DNA from: CAADGU01 sp964581605
GTDB lineage: Bacteria > Chloroflexota > Anaerolineae > Promineifilales > Promineifilaceae
Length of the DNA: 42,062 nucleotides
Direction of reading: 5' to 3'
NCBI GenBank assembly: GCA_964581605.1
Contig: CAZOPF010000048.1
Location: forward strand, 1 to 42,062
The notes under the pieces were generated by a model. The model ran no database searches. It saw only the letters and a list, made by a program, of their open reading frames with translations, and was not told the origin of the DNA. Position 1 is the first letter of the stretch. Every line of letters starts with the position of its first letter. This document shows positions 23,294-30,770 of the stretch, one piece after another. Both the position numbers and the translations under genes were made by a program.

Positions 23294-24136
23294 ATGACAC
23301 GTCGCAAGCAACCAACTCAACAAAGTGGATGCCTGGGAAGTCTGGCGAATGTTGCCGCCGCTCTCCTTTTGCTGTTGGCCATGGTGCTCGGTGGTGCGGT
23401 CTGTTATATTGTTGTTGTCCCTGGTGCAGACACTGTGTATGAAGATATTGTTGCCTTCATCTCCCCTTCCGTTGAAGATATTGACGTATCACAAATTGAA
23501 GTGAAACCAGGCCAGCCGACACTGGCACCGGTAGCAGAAATTCCTTCAAGTACACCAACTTCGGAATTCCCGGCATTGATCCCCACCTGGACGCCCATCC
23601 CTGAAGAAGCAAGCGCAACAGCTATCCCATTCAGCACGGTACGGCCGTCGGTCACCCCCTCCATTGTGCCCACATTGCCTTCACGGACTCCCACCCCCAC
23701 CAATACCCCCACCCCCACCAATACTCCCACCGCCACCCCGCCAGGCCCATCGCCCACACCCAGCCCCACACTGGCCCAATACCTCTTCACCCGCTCTGAC
23801 GACAGCCCCCGCTATCTGGAAAATCGGGCCGCCGGCTGCCGCTGGCTGGGCATTGCCGGGGTGGTGCTGGATTTGAACCGCCGACCCGTTTCCCCCGGCA
23901 GCTACCTGGTGCATATCTGGGACAGTGGCGTAGATCAGCGCGTAGCAGTGGGCAGCGCGCCTGTTTATGGCCCGTCGGGTTGGGAGCTGTTCTTGTTTGA
24001 TTCTCCCACTGTGCGTGATTACAACGTGCAGTTAGAGTCCCCCAATGGCACCGTTGTATCACAAGTATACCGGGTGCAAACACGCGCCACCTGCAACGAA
24101 AACTTGCTGCAATTAGATTTTGTACAAAACCATTAA
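23294..24136 (+). CDS. Membrane-anchored protein with a Thr/Pro stalk, unknown function
   Basis: 280 residues. The cytoplasmic start is MTRRKQPTQQSG, followed by one membrane span (VAAALLLLLAMVLGGAVCYIVVV) and a stalk rich in Thr and Pro (RTPTPTNTPTPTNTPTATPP). A compact C-terminal domain of about 110 residues is beta-rich and contains two cysteines (AAGCRWLGIAG and RATCNENLLQL) that could form a disulfide. The domain contains GSYLVHIWDSG and PSGWELFLFDSPTVRDYNVQLESPNG, which suggests a carboxypeptidase-regulatory or Ig-like fold. I do not recognise the family. It is co-transcribed with the PPIase lipoprotein, so it may be a client or partner of it. Confidence 0.75.
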   Translation: MTRRKQPTQQSGCLGSLANVAAALLLLLAMVLGGAVCYIVVVPGADTVYEDIVAFISPSVEDIDVSQIEVKPGQPTLAPVAEIPSSTPTSEFPALIPTWTPIPEEASATAIPFSTVRPSVTPSIVPTLPSRTPTPTNTPTPTNTPTATPPGPSPTPSPTLAQYLFTRSDDSPRYLENRAAGCRWLGIAGVVLDLNRRPVSPGSYLVHIWDSGVDQRVAVGSAPVYGPSGWELFLFDSPTVRDYNVQLESPNGTVVSQVYRVQTRATCNENLLQLDFVQNH

Positions 24137-24205
24137 ATCAATCGCTGCCCGGTTACTCTCTGATCAACTCTACCGCTGTCATCACAAAATTGTTACACTC
24201 AGGCC

Positions 24206-25369
24206 ATGAACGAACTGGCCTCTACCCCTGTTGTTGAACTCCTGCAATTGATTGATACCGACCCGCCGCGCATCGCCGGGCTGATTGACCATACCCTGCT
24301 CAAACCAGACGCCACCGAAACGATGATTGAGCAGTTATGTAAAGAAGCGCGGCAGTATCATTTTGCCTCCGTGTGTGTAAACCCCACCCATGTTCGTTTT
24401 GCGGCCGCCCAGTTGGCCGGGTCGGGGGTGAAGGTGTGTGCGGTGGTGGGTTTTCCGTTGGGCGCATCCACCACCGCCGCCAAAGTGACGGAGACGGAAC
24501 AGGCCATTGCCGGTGGGGCCACGGAAATTGACATGGTCATCAATATTGGCGCGGTGAAGGGAGGGGACGATGGTTTTACGCGAGCGCAGATCACGGCCGT
24601 AACCGAAACCGCCCACCGCCACCACGCCCTCTGCAAAGTGATCATCGAAACCAGCTACCTGAGCAACGAGGAAAAAGTGCGCGTCTGCCAGCTTGCCCGC
24701 GAGGTGGGGGCCGATTTTGTCAAAACCTCCACCGGCTTCAGCGGCGGCGGGGCCACGGTGGAAGATGTGGCCCTCATGCGCCATATTGTTGGTCAGCAAA
24801 TGGGCGTCAAAGCATCCGGCGGCATCCGCTCTTACGATGACGCCCGGCGCATGATTGCGGCCGGGGCCAACCGGCTGGGCACCAGCAACGGCGTACAAAT
24901 CATCCAGGAAGCGCAGTTGGCGAAACGGGGCGAAACCCAAATTTTGCGCGTGGCCGAAGCAGTGCTGTACGTGAGCGACATCCCCCGCGCCCGGCAGTTT
25001 TATACGCAGGTATTGGGATTGCCCGTTTCTAATGAATTTGAGGACGCCCTGTTTCTGCAAACCGGTCAGAATTCGACGCTGATTCTGTTTGACATCAACA
25101 AATTGGAGCAGCGCATCAGCCCCATTCCGGGGCATGGCGCACGGGGGCGCGGGCACGTTTGCCTCTCCATTCCGCCGGAGCAGATGGACGCCTGGCGCGA
25201 ACGGCTGCACGAACACGGCGTAGCCATTGAGCACGAACAAGATTGGTCGGTGGGCACCCACTCCCTCTACTTCCGCGACCCGGATGAGAACAGCCTGGAA
25301 TTGATGGACGGCCGTCACTACCGGCGCGTCTGGCGGCGATTGCAGGAAACCGGGGAACAGGGGTATTAG
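24206..25369 (+). CDS. deoC: Deoxyribose-phosphate aldolase fused to a VOC (glyoxalase-like) domain
   Basis: 387 residues in one uninterrupted frame. Residues about 20-240 are DeoC. Asp109 (IDMVINIG), the Schiff-base Lys173 (FVKTSTGF) and Lys202 (VKASGGIRS) match the catalytic Asp and two Lys of E. coli DeoC. It cleaves 2-deoxyribose 5-phosphate to glyceraldehyde 3-phosphate and acetaldehyde. Residues about 249-375 form a VOC-family domain (AVLYVSDIPRARQFYTQVLGL, GRGHVCLSI, FRDPDENSLELMDG). A His and a late Glu that could bind metal are visible, and the first ligand position has Glu instead of His. The fusion is unusual. The VOC part might detoxify or isomerise a reactive aldehyde product, but this is a guess. 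It converges with the next gene and their stops overlap. Confidence 0.92.
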   Translation: MNELASTPVVELLQLIDTDPPRIAGLIDHTLLKPDATETMIEQLCKEARQYHFASVCVNPTHVRFAAAQLAGSGVKVCAVVGFPLGASTTAAKVTETEQAIAGGATEIDMVINIGAVKGGDDGFTRAQITAVTETAHRHHALCKVIIETSYLSNEEKVRVCQLAREVGADFVKTSTGFSGGGATVEDVALMRHIVGQQMGVKASGGIRSYDDARRMIAAGANRLGTSNGVQIIQEAQLAKRGETQILRVAEAVLYVSDIPRARQFYTQVLGLPVSNEFEDALFLQTGQNSTLILFDINKLEQRISPIPGHGARGRGHVCLSIPPEQMDAWRERLHEHGVAIEHEQDWSVGTHSLYFRDPDENSLELMDGRHYRRVWRRLQETGEQGY

Positions 25370-25617
25370 GTGGAATAGGGCACAAAAGAGTCCCGCAAAA
25401 CAACTGCTTTTTCTTCAGGTAAGGTAATCAACACAAAGTAATCGGCCGGATAGAGATAATCTTCGCCACTTTCGTCAATGACTCGTACATCACCATCTAA
25501 CGTGGCTTCTTCATCTGGCATCAGGCGATAAACCTTGTGCAATTCCAAAGAGGCGGGGTACTCATCATTCGCAATACAAATAGCATATTGGGGAGGATTT
25601 TCTTTCATAAGTATCAA
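25366..25617 (-). CDS. Small conserved-type protein, unknown function
   Basis: 83 residues, or 80 from the Met at 25608. It is acidic, with no membrane span. The pattern YAICIANDEYPASLELHKVY, then MPDEEA and RVIDESGEDYLYPADYF, resembles small hypothetical proteins I associate with cyanobacteria and Chloroflexota, often encoded near addiction modules. No function can be assigned. It overlaps the preceding minus-strand gene by 4 bp, so the two are translationally coupled, and its own stop overlaps the stop of the deoC fusion. Confidence 0.65.
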   Translation of the reverse strand: MILMKENPPQYAICIANDEYPASLELHKVYRLMPDEEATLDGDVRVIDESGEDYLYPADYFVLITLPEEKAVVLRDSFVPYST

Positions 25618-25853
25618 TCCAGATAGCGTTTTCGCTTGAACTCTTTGCGGCCAATGCCATGCGCTTCATACCAATGCAGTTCGGCCTGACGCACACGGCC
25701 GTTAGCCAACAAAATAGTCGCCACACCTTTCATTTTCCGCCAACGGCCGTCGCCATAAAACTCACATAACCGCTCCAAATCACGAATAGACGAGCCGACC
25801 GCAATAACTTCAATGTCCGTTATGTCGCCAACAATTTCAAACTTCATATGCAC
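25614..25853 (-). CDS. Small conserved-type basic protein, unknown function
   Basis: 79 residues, or 77 from the second Met. It begins KFEIVGDITDIEVIAVGSSIRD and ends with a basic patch (HWYEAHGIGRKEFKRKRYLD). It is probably a small soluble alpha/beta protein. The basic C-terminus could bind nucleic acid. With the overlapping downstream acidic partner it has the layout of a two-gene toxin-antitoxin or similar module, and a MazEF-like pair lies just upstream on the same strand. The function is unknown. Confidence 0.65.
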   Translation of the reverse strand: MHMKFEIVGDITDIEVIAVGSSIRDLERLCEFYGDGRWRKMKGVATILLANGRVRQAELHWYEAHGIGRKEFKRKRYLD

Positions 25854-25917
25854 GTATTCTACAATATTTTGGCAGAAGATTTATTGGCGCGAGCCGCGCT
25901 GATAGATCAGCTTCAGT

Positions 25918-26256
25918 TTACAAATCCAACGTGATTTTCAAAATCCGATCAATTTCGACCATGACATCCGACGGCAGCGTGCCCCGCTGTCGCAGCAATC
26001 GTGTTTTGGCAATGGCCCGTATCTGCCCACCCAAAACGACAGATTCGGCCGCCAAACCTCCCAATCCTCCCTGAATACGAAGATTGTTCGGATAATCTCG
26101 TCTGACATGGTGGGCACTGGTGACGGGCGCCACCACAATCACCGAACTATATTGATTGATCGCGTCCCGACTAACCACAATGACTGGCCGTATGCCAGCC
26201 TGTTCAGAACCCTCTGTTGGATTCAATCGGGCGTCAAAAACATCACCACGTTTCAT
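25918..26256 (-). CDS. MazF/PemK-family endoribonuclease toxin
   Basis: 112 residues. It starts MKRGDVFDARLNPTEGSEQAGIRPVIVVSRD, the standard MazF opening in which GSEQ-x-G-x-RPV shapes the RNA site. VVAPVTSAH and the later GGQIRAIAKTRLL also match. MazF-type toxins cut mRNA at short motifs when freed from the antitoxin. Its start overlaps the antitoxin stop by 4 bp, the usual antitoxin-first order. All expected motifs are present, so it is probably active. Confidence 0.92.
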   Translation of the reverse strand: MKRGDVFDARLNPTEGSEQAGIRPVIVVSRDAINQYSSVIVVAPVTSAHHVRRDYPNNLRIQGGLGGLAAESVVLGGQIRAIAKTRLLRQRGTLPSDVMVEIDRILKITLDL

Positions 26257-26549
26257 GGGGCGCTATGCTCCACTGCCGCCAACGCCTCCCAATCACTTTC
26301 AGCAAATGACTCGGCTACGTTTGCTTGCAATGCCTGATAATCGGCATCATCCGCCATGGCCATAAATTGACGATCAATCTCGTCTCGTTCCCAAGCAGCG
26401 ATAAACTGTTCCAGAGCGGCGATGATCAGGGCATTACGATTAGGTATCCGTCCCGCATCCACCAGTTCCTGGCTGCGACGCAGCAAACTTGCAGGCAATG
26501 TCACCGTTGTCCGGATCGTGTCATACTTTTCCAATGTACCAGCTTGCAT
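26253..26549 (-). CDS. Ribbon-helix-helix antitoxin of the MazF-like toxin
   Basis: About 98 residues from the ATG at 26549. An N-terminal ribbon-helix-helix (IRTTVTLPASLLRRSQELVDAG, RNALIIAALEQFIAAWE) binds DNA. The acidic C-terminal part (MADDADYQALQANVAESFAESDWEAL) should wrap around the toxin. The frame opens at 26588, but that ATG lies inside a TATAAT box, so a later start (26558 or 26549) is more likely. GGGGG precedes 26549. It would repress its own operon through the inverted repeat at 26604-26624. Confidence 0.85.
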   Translation of the reverse strand: MQAGTLEKYDTIRTTVTLPASLLRRSQELVDAGRIPNRNALIIAALEQFIAAWERDEIDRQFMAMADDADYQALQANVAESFAESDWEALAAVEHSAP

Positions 26550-26586
26550 ATGAACCCCCATGCGTTTTGATGCTAAATTTGATGAC

Positions 26587-26624
26587 ATTATAGATGCACA
26601 TCTTGATGATTGCCACTATCATCA
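26587..26624 (-). promoter_or_regulatory. Promoter and candidate operator of the MazEF-like operon
   Basis: TATAAT on the minus strand at 26592-26587. Upstream, an inverted repeat with perfect 7-bp arms, TGATGAT (26604-26610) and ATCATCA (26618-26624), overlaps the -35 region. That is the right place for autorepression by the RHH antitoxin. Confidence 0.5.
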
Positions 26625-26689
26625 GAACTCCATCCCCTCTGCACAAATTTTGCAGATTTCCCCCTTAGAATCAAATTCATCACAAGGGA

Positions 26690-26726
26690 TGAAATTCATA
26701 ATTCATCCTTCCTAATTCATCCTTTT
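26690..26726. repeat. AATTCAT word repeat upstream of the first adaptor gene
   Basis: Words AATTCATA, AATTCATCC, TAATTCATCC in series, the reverse complement of the GGAATTATGAATTA words found inside the sortase gene. The array ends at the ribosome site GAAGGAG of the adaptor gene. Confidence 0.6.
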
Positions 26727-26741
26727 GAAGGAGTAGCTACG

Positions 26742-28268
26742 ATGCAACCAAAACGAATGATCTGGCCGGTGTTGACGGCCGTCATCCTTCTCCTGGCTGC
26801 CTGTGCCGGTCAACCAACGGCCGAACCGCAGACCGGCGAAGTCGTCACCGCCTTCATCGGCGACCTGACGGCCAGCGCCAGCGCCACCGGGCAGGTGGCC
26901 GCACCGCGCACGGCCGTCCTGACTGTCAACCAACCAGGGCGTATCACCGAACGGTACGTGCAGGTAGGCGACAGTGTGCAGGCGGGCGACCCGCTGGTGC
27001 AGTTAGAGACCGCCCAACTAGAACTCAACCTGGCTTCGGCGCAGCAAAATTTACGGCTGCAAGAGGCCAATCTGGCGGCATTGTCTGAACCGGCGGCGGC
27101 GGCCGATGTGGCGGCCGCGCAGGCCAATGTGGCCAGCGCCCAGGCCAGCCTGGATGAACTGCGGGTGGGGCCTTCCCCGGCGCAAATGGCCGTCTATTCG
27201 GCCACGCTGGCCGTCTCTGAAGCCTCGCTCTATTCGGCGTCGGCGCAGTACCAGAGCGCGGCCAACAGCGTCAGCCAGGCGCAAATTCAGCAGGCGGAAG
27301 CGGCCGTCGCTGCGGCCCAGGCTAATTTGGACCGCGCCCGTGAAGTGAACCAGGAAAATACCAATCAGCAAACCCACGAGGCGATGCTGGCCGCGGAACA
27401 GGAACTGGCGAATGCCCAGGCGCAATTGGCTGCGCTGCAAAACACCGATACCAGCGCGGCACAGGGCAGCCTGGCGGCAGCATCGGCGCGGCTGGAAGGG
27501 GCGGAAGCGAATTTTAGCCTGAATGTGGGCGGGGCTACGGCCGTGCAGCTTGCCGCCGCCGAAGCCCAACTCGCCCAGGCCCAGTCCACACTGGCCGATT
27601 TGCTGGCCGAACCGACCGAGGCGGAATGGCAAACGGCCGTGGCCCAGGTGGAGCAGGCGCGTCTGGCGGTGGCCGATGCCCAAGATGCACTGGATAAGGC
27701 CACTGTGCGGGCGCCGTTTGCCGGGGTAGTCACGGCCGTACACGCCCAGGTGGGTGAATATGCCAGCGGTGCGGTGGTGGAACTGATGGCCGCGGCCGAC
27801 CTGGAAGTGGTGGTGCCGGTGGATGAAATTGACATTGGCGCATTGGAGATTGGGCAGAAAGCGATCATCACGCTAGAAGCATGGCCGGATGTGGAAATTG
27901 CCAGCGAAGTGAGCCAGATTGCCCCCGGCCCCGCGGCGGGCAACGATTCCCTGGTGACGTATGACGTCTATTTGCGTCTGGGCGAAACCGATGTCCCGGC
28001 GCGGCCGGGCATGACGGCCAATGTGCAGCTGATCACCAGCCAGCGCGACGGGATTCTGCTCGTCCCCAACCGGGCCATTCAAGTAAACCGGGCGAACGGG
28101 ACCTACACCGTCAACCGGGTGAATGGCGAGGCGACGGAGGCAGTAGAAGTGACCGTCGGGCTGCGCGATGGGCAGTATACCCAGATTACCGGTGGCCTGG
28201 CGGAAGGCGACCAGGTGATGATTGGCAACAGTGTGCCCACGGTGCGCTTTGGGCCGGGGGAAGAGTAG
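26742..28268 (+). CDS. HlyD/MacA-type efflux adaptor lipoprotein
   Basis: 508 residues from the ATG at 26742, chosen for GAAGGAG upstream and a clean lipoprotein signal (IWPVLTAVILLLAAC, Cys21). The longer frame from 26610 runs through repeat words. The domains are a biotinyl-lipoyl half motif (GRITERYVQVGDSVQAGDPLVQLE), then a long Ala/Gln/Glu-rich coiled coil of about 270 residues. The second lipoyl half (TVRAPFAGVVTAVHAQVGEYA), a beta-barrel and a membrane-proximal domain follow (NRAIQVNRANGTYTVNRV). It should link the ABC transporter encoded downstream to its export path. It is followed by a close paralogue. Confidence 0.88.
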   Translation: MQPKRMIWPVLTAVILLLAACAGQPTAEPQTGEVVTAFIGDLTASASATGQVAAPRTAVLTVNQPGRITERYVQVGDSVQAGDPLVQLETAQLELNLASAQQNLRLQEANLAALSEPAAAADVAAAQANVASAQASLDELRVGPSPAQMAVYSATLAVSEASLYSASAQYQSAANSVSQAQIQQAEAAVAAAQANLDRAREVNQENTNQQTHEAMLAAEQELANAQAQLAALQNTDTSAAQGSLAAASARLEGAEANFSLNVGGATAVQLAAAEAQLAQAQSTLADLLAEPTEAEWQTAVAQVEQARLAVADAQDALDKATVRAPFAGVVTAVHAQVGEYASGAVVELMAAADLEVVVPVDEIDIGALEIGQKAIITLEAWPDVEIASEVSQIAPGPAAGNDSLVTYDVYLRLGETDVPARPGMTANVQLITSQRDGILLVPNRAIQVNRANGTYTVNRVNGEATEAVEVTVGLRDGQYTQITGGLAEGDQVMIGNSVPTVRFGPGEE

Positions 28269-28301
28269 AGATTGGTTCAATCTTGAAGATTGAACCAATC
28301 T
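28269..28301. repeat. 16-bp-arm hairpin between the two adaptor genes
   Basis: Positions 28269-28284 pair perfectly with 28286-28301 around a single G. It starts directly after the first adaptor's stop codon and ends about 5 bp before the ribosome site of the second. Confidence 0.9.
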
Positions 28302-28319
28302 GGACGAAGGATAACCAAG

Positions 28320-29993
28320 ATGCGTAAGAGACGAACATGGATGATTATTGGCGTAGGCGTTGTCCTGGCGCTTTGTGTGGCGGGCGGGCTGTATGTGCGC
28401 AACCAGATGAGTACCGTTCAGGCGCAGTTTATCGGGACGGGGGAGGTGGTGACGGCCTTTGTGGATGATTTGGCCGCCGGGACGACGGCTACGGGGGAAG
28501 TGAGTGCCCGCCAGTCGGCGCAGTTGGCCTTGCCCACCAGTGGCACGGTGGCGGAGGTGCTGGTGCAGGTGGGGGATGCGGTGCAGACGGGTGATGTGCT
28601 GCTGCGGTTGGAAACGGCCGCCCTCGAACGCGCCGTCACCGATGCCGAGCAAGCATTGATTATTCAAGAAGCGAATCTGGCCGCTTTGCAGGAGCCAGCA
28701 ACGGCCGTGTCCATTGCTGCGGCCGAAGCCTCTGTGGCCAGCGCCCAGGCACAGTTGGATGACCTGTTGGCCGGGCCAACCGAGGCCGAACTCACGGCCG
28801 CCGCCGCTGATGTGGAAGCGGCGCAGGCGGATGTGGCCGCTGCTTCCACCCGCCTGCACAATGCCCAAAACGGGGCCAGCACGGCCGAAATTCAGGCGGC
28901 ACAACTGGCATTGCAGCAGGCGCAGACGACGGCGACACAGGCCACCGAGCAGCACACCACCATTTTGGCAACCATTCAGGATAGCCATACACCCGGCGGC
29001 ATGTTGGACATGCTCAATGAGGCGGAACTGGCCGCGCGAGTAAATGTGTTGCAGGCCAATGGGCAGTTAGCGGCCGCTCAGGAGACGCTGAACAACCTGC
29101 TGGAGGGGAACCCGAATGATGTGGCCTCGGCACAGGCCAGTCTGGCCACGGCCGTGGCCCAGCGCAATCTGGCCCAGGCGCAATATGATCTGCTGCTGGC
29201 TCCGGCTTCGGCGTCGCAAATTGCATCGGCGGAGGCGACGCTGGCGCAGGCGCAGGCAAGTCTGGCACAACTGCGGCGTGGCCCAACGGCAGCGCAATTG
29301 ACAGCGGCGGAAGTGCAGGTGGAAAATGCCCGCATCAATCTGGAACGTGCCCGGCTGAATCTGGAAAACGCGACATTGCTGGCCCCATTTGCGGGAGTGG
29401 TCACGGCCGTATACGTGCAGCCTGGTGAAGTTGCCAATGGCATCCTGGTGGAAATGACCAACCATAATGACCTGGAAGTGGTCTTGAGCGTCAATGAAGT
29501 GGATTTGAGCCAGATTGAACTGGGCCAGGAGACGACGGTGACGCTGGAAAGTTGGCCGGATACGCCCATTTCTGGTCGGGTGCAGATGATTGCGCCAACG
29601 GCCGTGAATGAGGCCAGCAGTTCGTTGGTTTCATTCCCCGTGACCATCAGCCTGGATGAGACGGACCTGCCCATTCGTGTGGGCATGACGGCCAACGCCG
29701 CTCTGGAACTGGCCCGGCGCGAGAATGTGCTGCTGGTTCCCAATGGGGCGATCCAGGTTGACCGCGAAAACGGGACGTACAATGTGATTTTGGTACAGAC
29801 GAATGAGCAGGGGCAGACGGTGAATGAAACGGTGACAGTGACGATTGGGCTGCGCGACGGCCGTTACACCGAAATCACCAGTGGTATTCAGGAAGGGGAC
29901 AAACTGCTCATTCCCGACCCGACGGCAACCAATCCCTTTACACCAGGCGGTGGCAATGGGCCAGGTGGCGGCGGCGGGCTGTTTGGCGGCTAA
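28320..29993 (+). CDS. Second HlyD/MacA-type efflux adaptor
   Basis: 557 residues from the ATG at 28320, preceded by GAAGGA. An upstream TTG lies inside the hairpin. It is a paralogue of the previous gene. Both start their mature part with a VVTAF.DDLAAGTTATGEV-like stretch and share the lipoyl halves (GTVAEVLVQVGDAVQTGDVLLRLE and TLLAPFAGVVTAVYVQPGEVA). This copy has an uncleaved-looking N-terminal membrane anchor (TWMIIGVGVVLALCVAGGLYV) instead of a lipobox and a longer coiled coil. The tail is Gly/Pro-rich (TPGGGNGPGGGGGLFGG). Two adaptors for one ABC transporter suggest a hetero-oligomeric adaptor ring or different partners. Confidence 0.88.
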   Translation: MRKRRTWMIIGVGVVLALCVAGGLYVRNQMSTVQAQFIGTGEVVTAFVDDLAAGTTATGEVSARQSAQLALPTSGTVAEVLVQVGDAVQTGDVLLRLETAALERAVTDAEQALIIQEANLAALQEPATAVSIAAAEASVASAQAQLDDLLAGPTEAELTAAAADVEAAQADVAAASTRLHNAQNGASTAEIQAAQLALQQAQTTATQATEQHTTILATIQDSHTPGGMLDMLNEAELAARVNVLQANGQLAAAQETLNNLLEGNPNDVASAQASLATAVAQRNLAQAQYDLLLAPASASQIASAEATLAQAQASLAQLRRGPTAAQLTAAEVQVENARINLERARLNLENATLLAPFAGVVTAVYVQPGEVANGILVEMTNHNDLEVVLSVNEVDLSQIELGQETTVTLESWPDTPISGRVQMIAPTAVNEASSSLVSFPVTISLDETDLPIRVGMTANAALELARRENVLLVPNGAIQVDRENGTYNVILVQTNEQGQTVNETVTVTIGLRDGRYTEITSGIQEGDKLLIPDPTATNPFTPGGGNGPGGGGGLFGG

Positions 29994-30000
29994 TCCATCA

Positions 30001-30040
30001 AGACCTGACAGGTTTTGCAAAACCTGTCAGGTCTGGGAGT
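30001..30040 (+). repeat. AGACCTGACAGG hairpin with adjoining GGGAG, copy B
   Basis: A perfect 16-bp stem (30001-30016 with 30019-30034), then GGGAGT (30035-30040), which is the ribosome site of the ATG at 30046. It matches copy A (13858-13897) except for the loop. Confidence 0.9.
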
Positions 30041-30045
30041 GCATC

Positions 30046-30717
30046 ATGATACAAATGAAAAACATTACCAAAACCTACCAGATGGGCACACAAGAAGTTC
30101 ATGCCCTGCGCGGGGTAGATTTGCGGGTGGAAAAAGGGGAGTTTGTGGCCATTATGGGGCCGTCCGGTTCCGGCAAGAGTACGCTGATGAACGTCATCGG
30201 CTGCCTGGACGCGCCCTCTAGCGGTACGTATATTCTGGATGATGTGGACGTCAGCCAGATGAGCGATAACCAGCAGGCGCGGGTGCGCAACCAGCGTATC
30301 GGCTTCGTCTTTCAGCAGTTCAATTTGCTGCCGCGCACGACGGCGTTGAAGCAAGTGGCGCTGCCGCTGATGTATGGTGGGCTGGGGCGGGGGGAACGGT
30401 TGAAACGGGCTAAAGAGGCGCTGACGGCCGTCGGGCTGAACGAGCGCATGGATCACAAACCGGATGAGTTGTCCGGTGGGCAGCAGCAGCGGGTGGCTAT
30501 TGCCCGCGCCCTGGCTACCAATCCCAGCATCATTCTGGCCGATGAACCGACCGGCGCGTTGGATACGGTGACGGGCGAAGAAATTTTGGGCATTTTCAAA
30601 CAATTGAACAGCCAGGGTATTACGGTTGTGGTCATCACCCATGATCCTGACGTGGCGGCCGTTGCCCAACGTACCATCTGGATTCGGGACGGCGTGATTC
30701 AGGAGCATCATGCGTAA
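30046..30717 (+). CDS. MacB/LolD-type ABC transporter ATP-binding protein
   Basis: 223 residues from the ATG at 30046 (GGGAG 6 bp upstream). The longer frame from 29845 overlaps the adaptor gene and is rejected. Motifs are Walker A GPSGSGKST, Q-loop FVFQQFNLLPR, signature LSGGQQQR, Walker B ILADEPTGALD and the H-loop ITHD. It powers the FtsX-like permease encoded next. This class drives mechanotransmission rather than classical transport and exports lipids, peptides or antibiotics through adaptor-linked complexes. Confidence 0.95.
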   Translation: MIQMKNITKTYQMGTQEVHALRGVDLRVEKGEFVAIMGPSGSGKSTLMNVIGCLDAPSSGTYILDDVDVSQMSDNQQARVRNQRIGFVFQQFNLLPRTTALKQVALPLMYGGLGRGERLKRAKEALTAVGLNERMDHKPDELSGGQQQRVAIARALATNPSIILADEPTGALDTVTGEEILGIFKQLNSQGITVVVITHDPDVAAVAQRTIWIRDGVIQEHHA

Positions 30718-30761
30718 TTGGGTAAGTGGGTAATTACGTAATTACTCAATTACCCAATTAC
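30714..30761. repeat. 48-bp near-perfect palindrome between the ABC ATPase and permease genes
   Basis: 24-bp arms (30714-30737 and 30738-30761) with one mismatch and one G-T pair. It is built from TAATTGGG/GGTAATTAC words and includes the ATPase stop codon. A related string (TACTCAATTACCCAGTTAC) is at 41207-41225. Confidence 0.85.
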
Positions 30762-30770
30762 TTCTTGAGA

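Noticed and set aside
26610..26741. Longer start of the first adaptor
   Set aside because: This part translates repeat words and would bury the lipoprotein signal.
27051..27743. Long minus-strand frames opposite the adaptor genes (also 27873-28988 and 29078-29782)
   Set aside because: They are rich in Arg, Gly and His, as expected for the complement of Ala/Gln coiled-coil codons. The plus-strand genes explain the sequence.
29845..30045. Longer start of the ABC ATPase
   Set aside because: It would overlap the adaptor gene by 149 bp and run through the hairpin element. The ATG at 30046 has GGGAG at the right distance.
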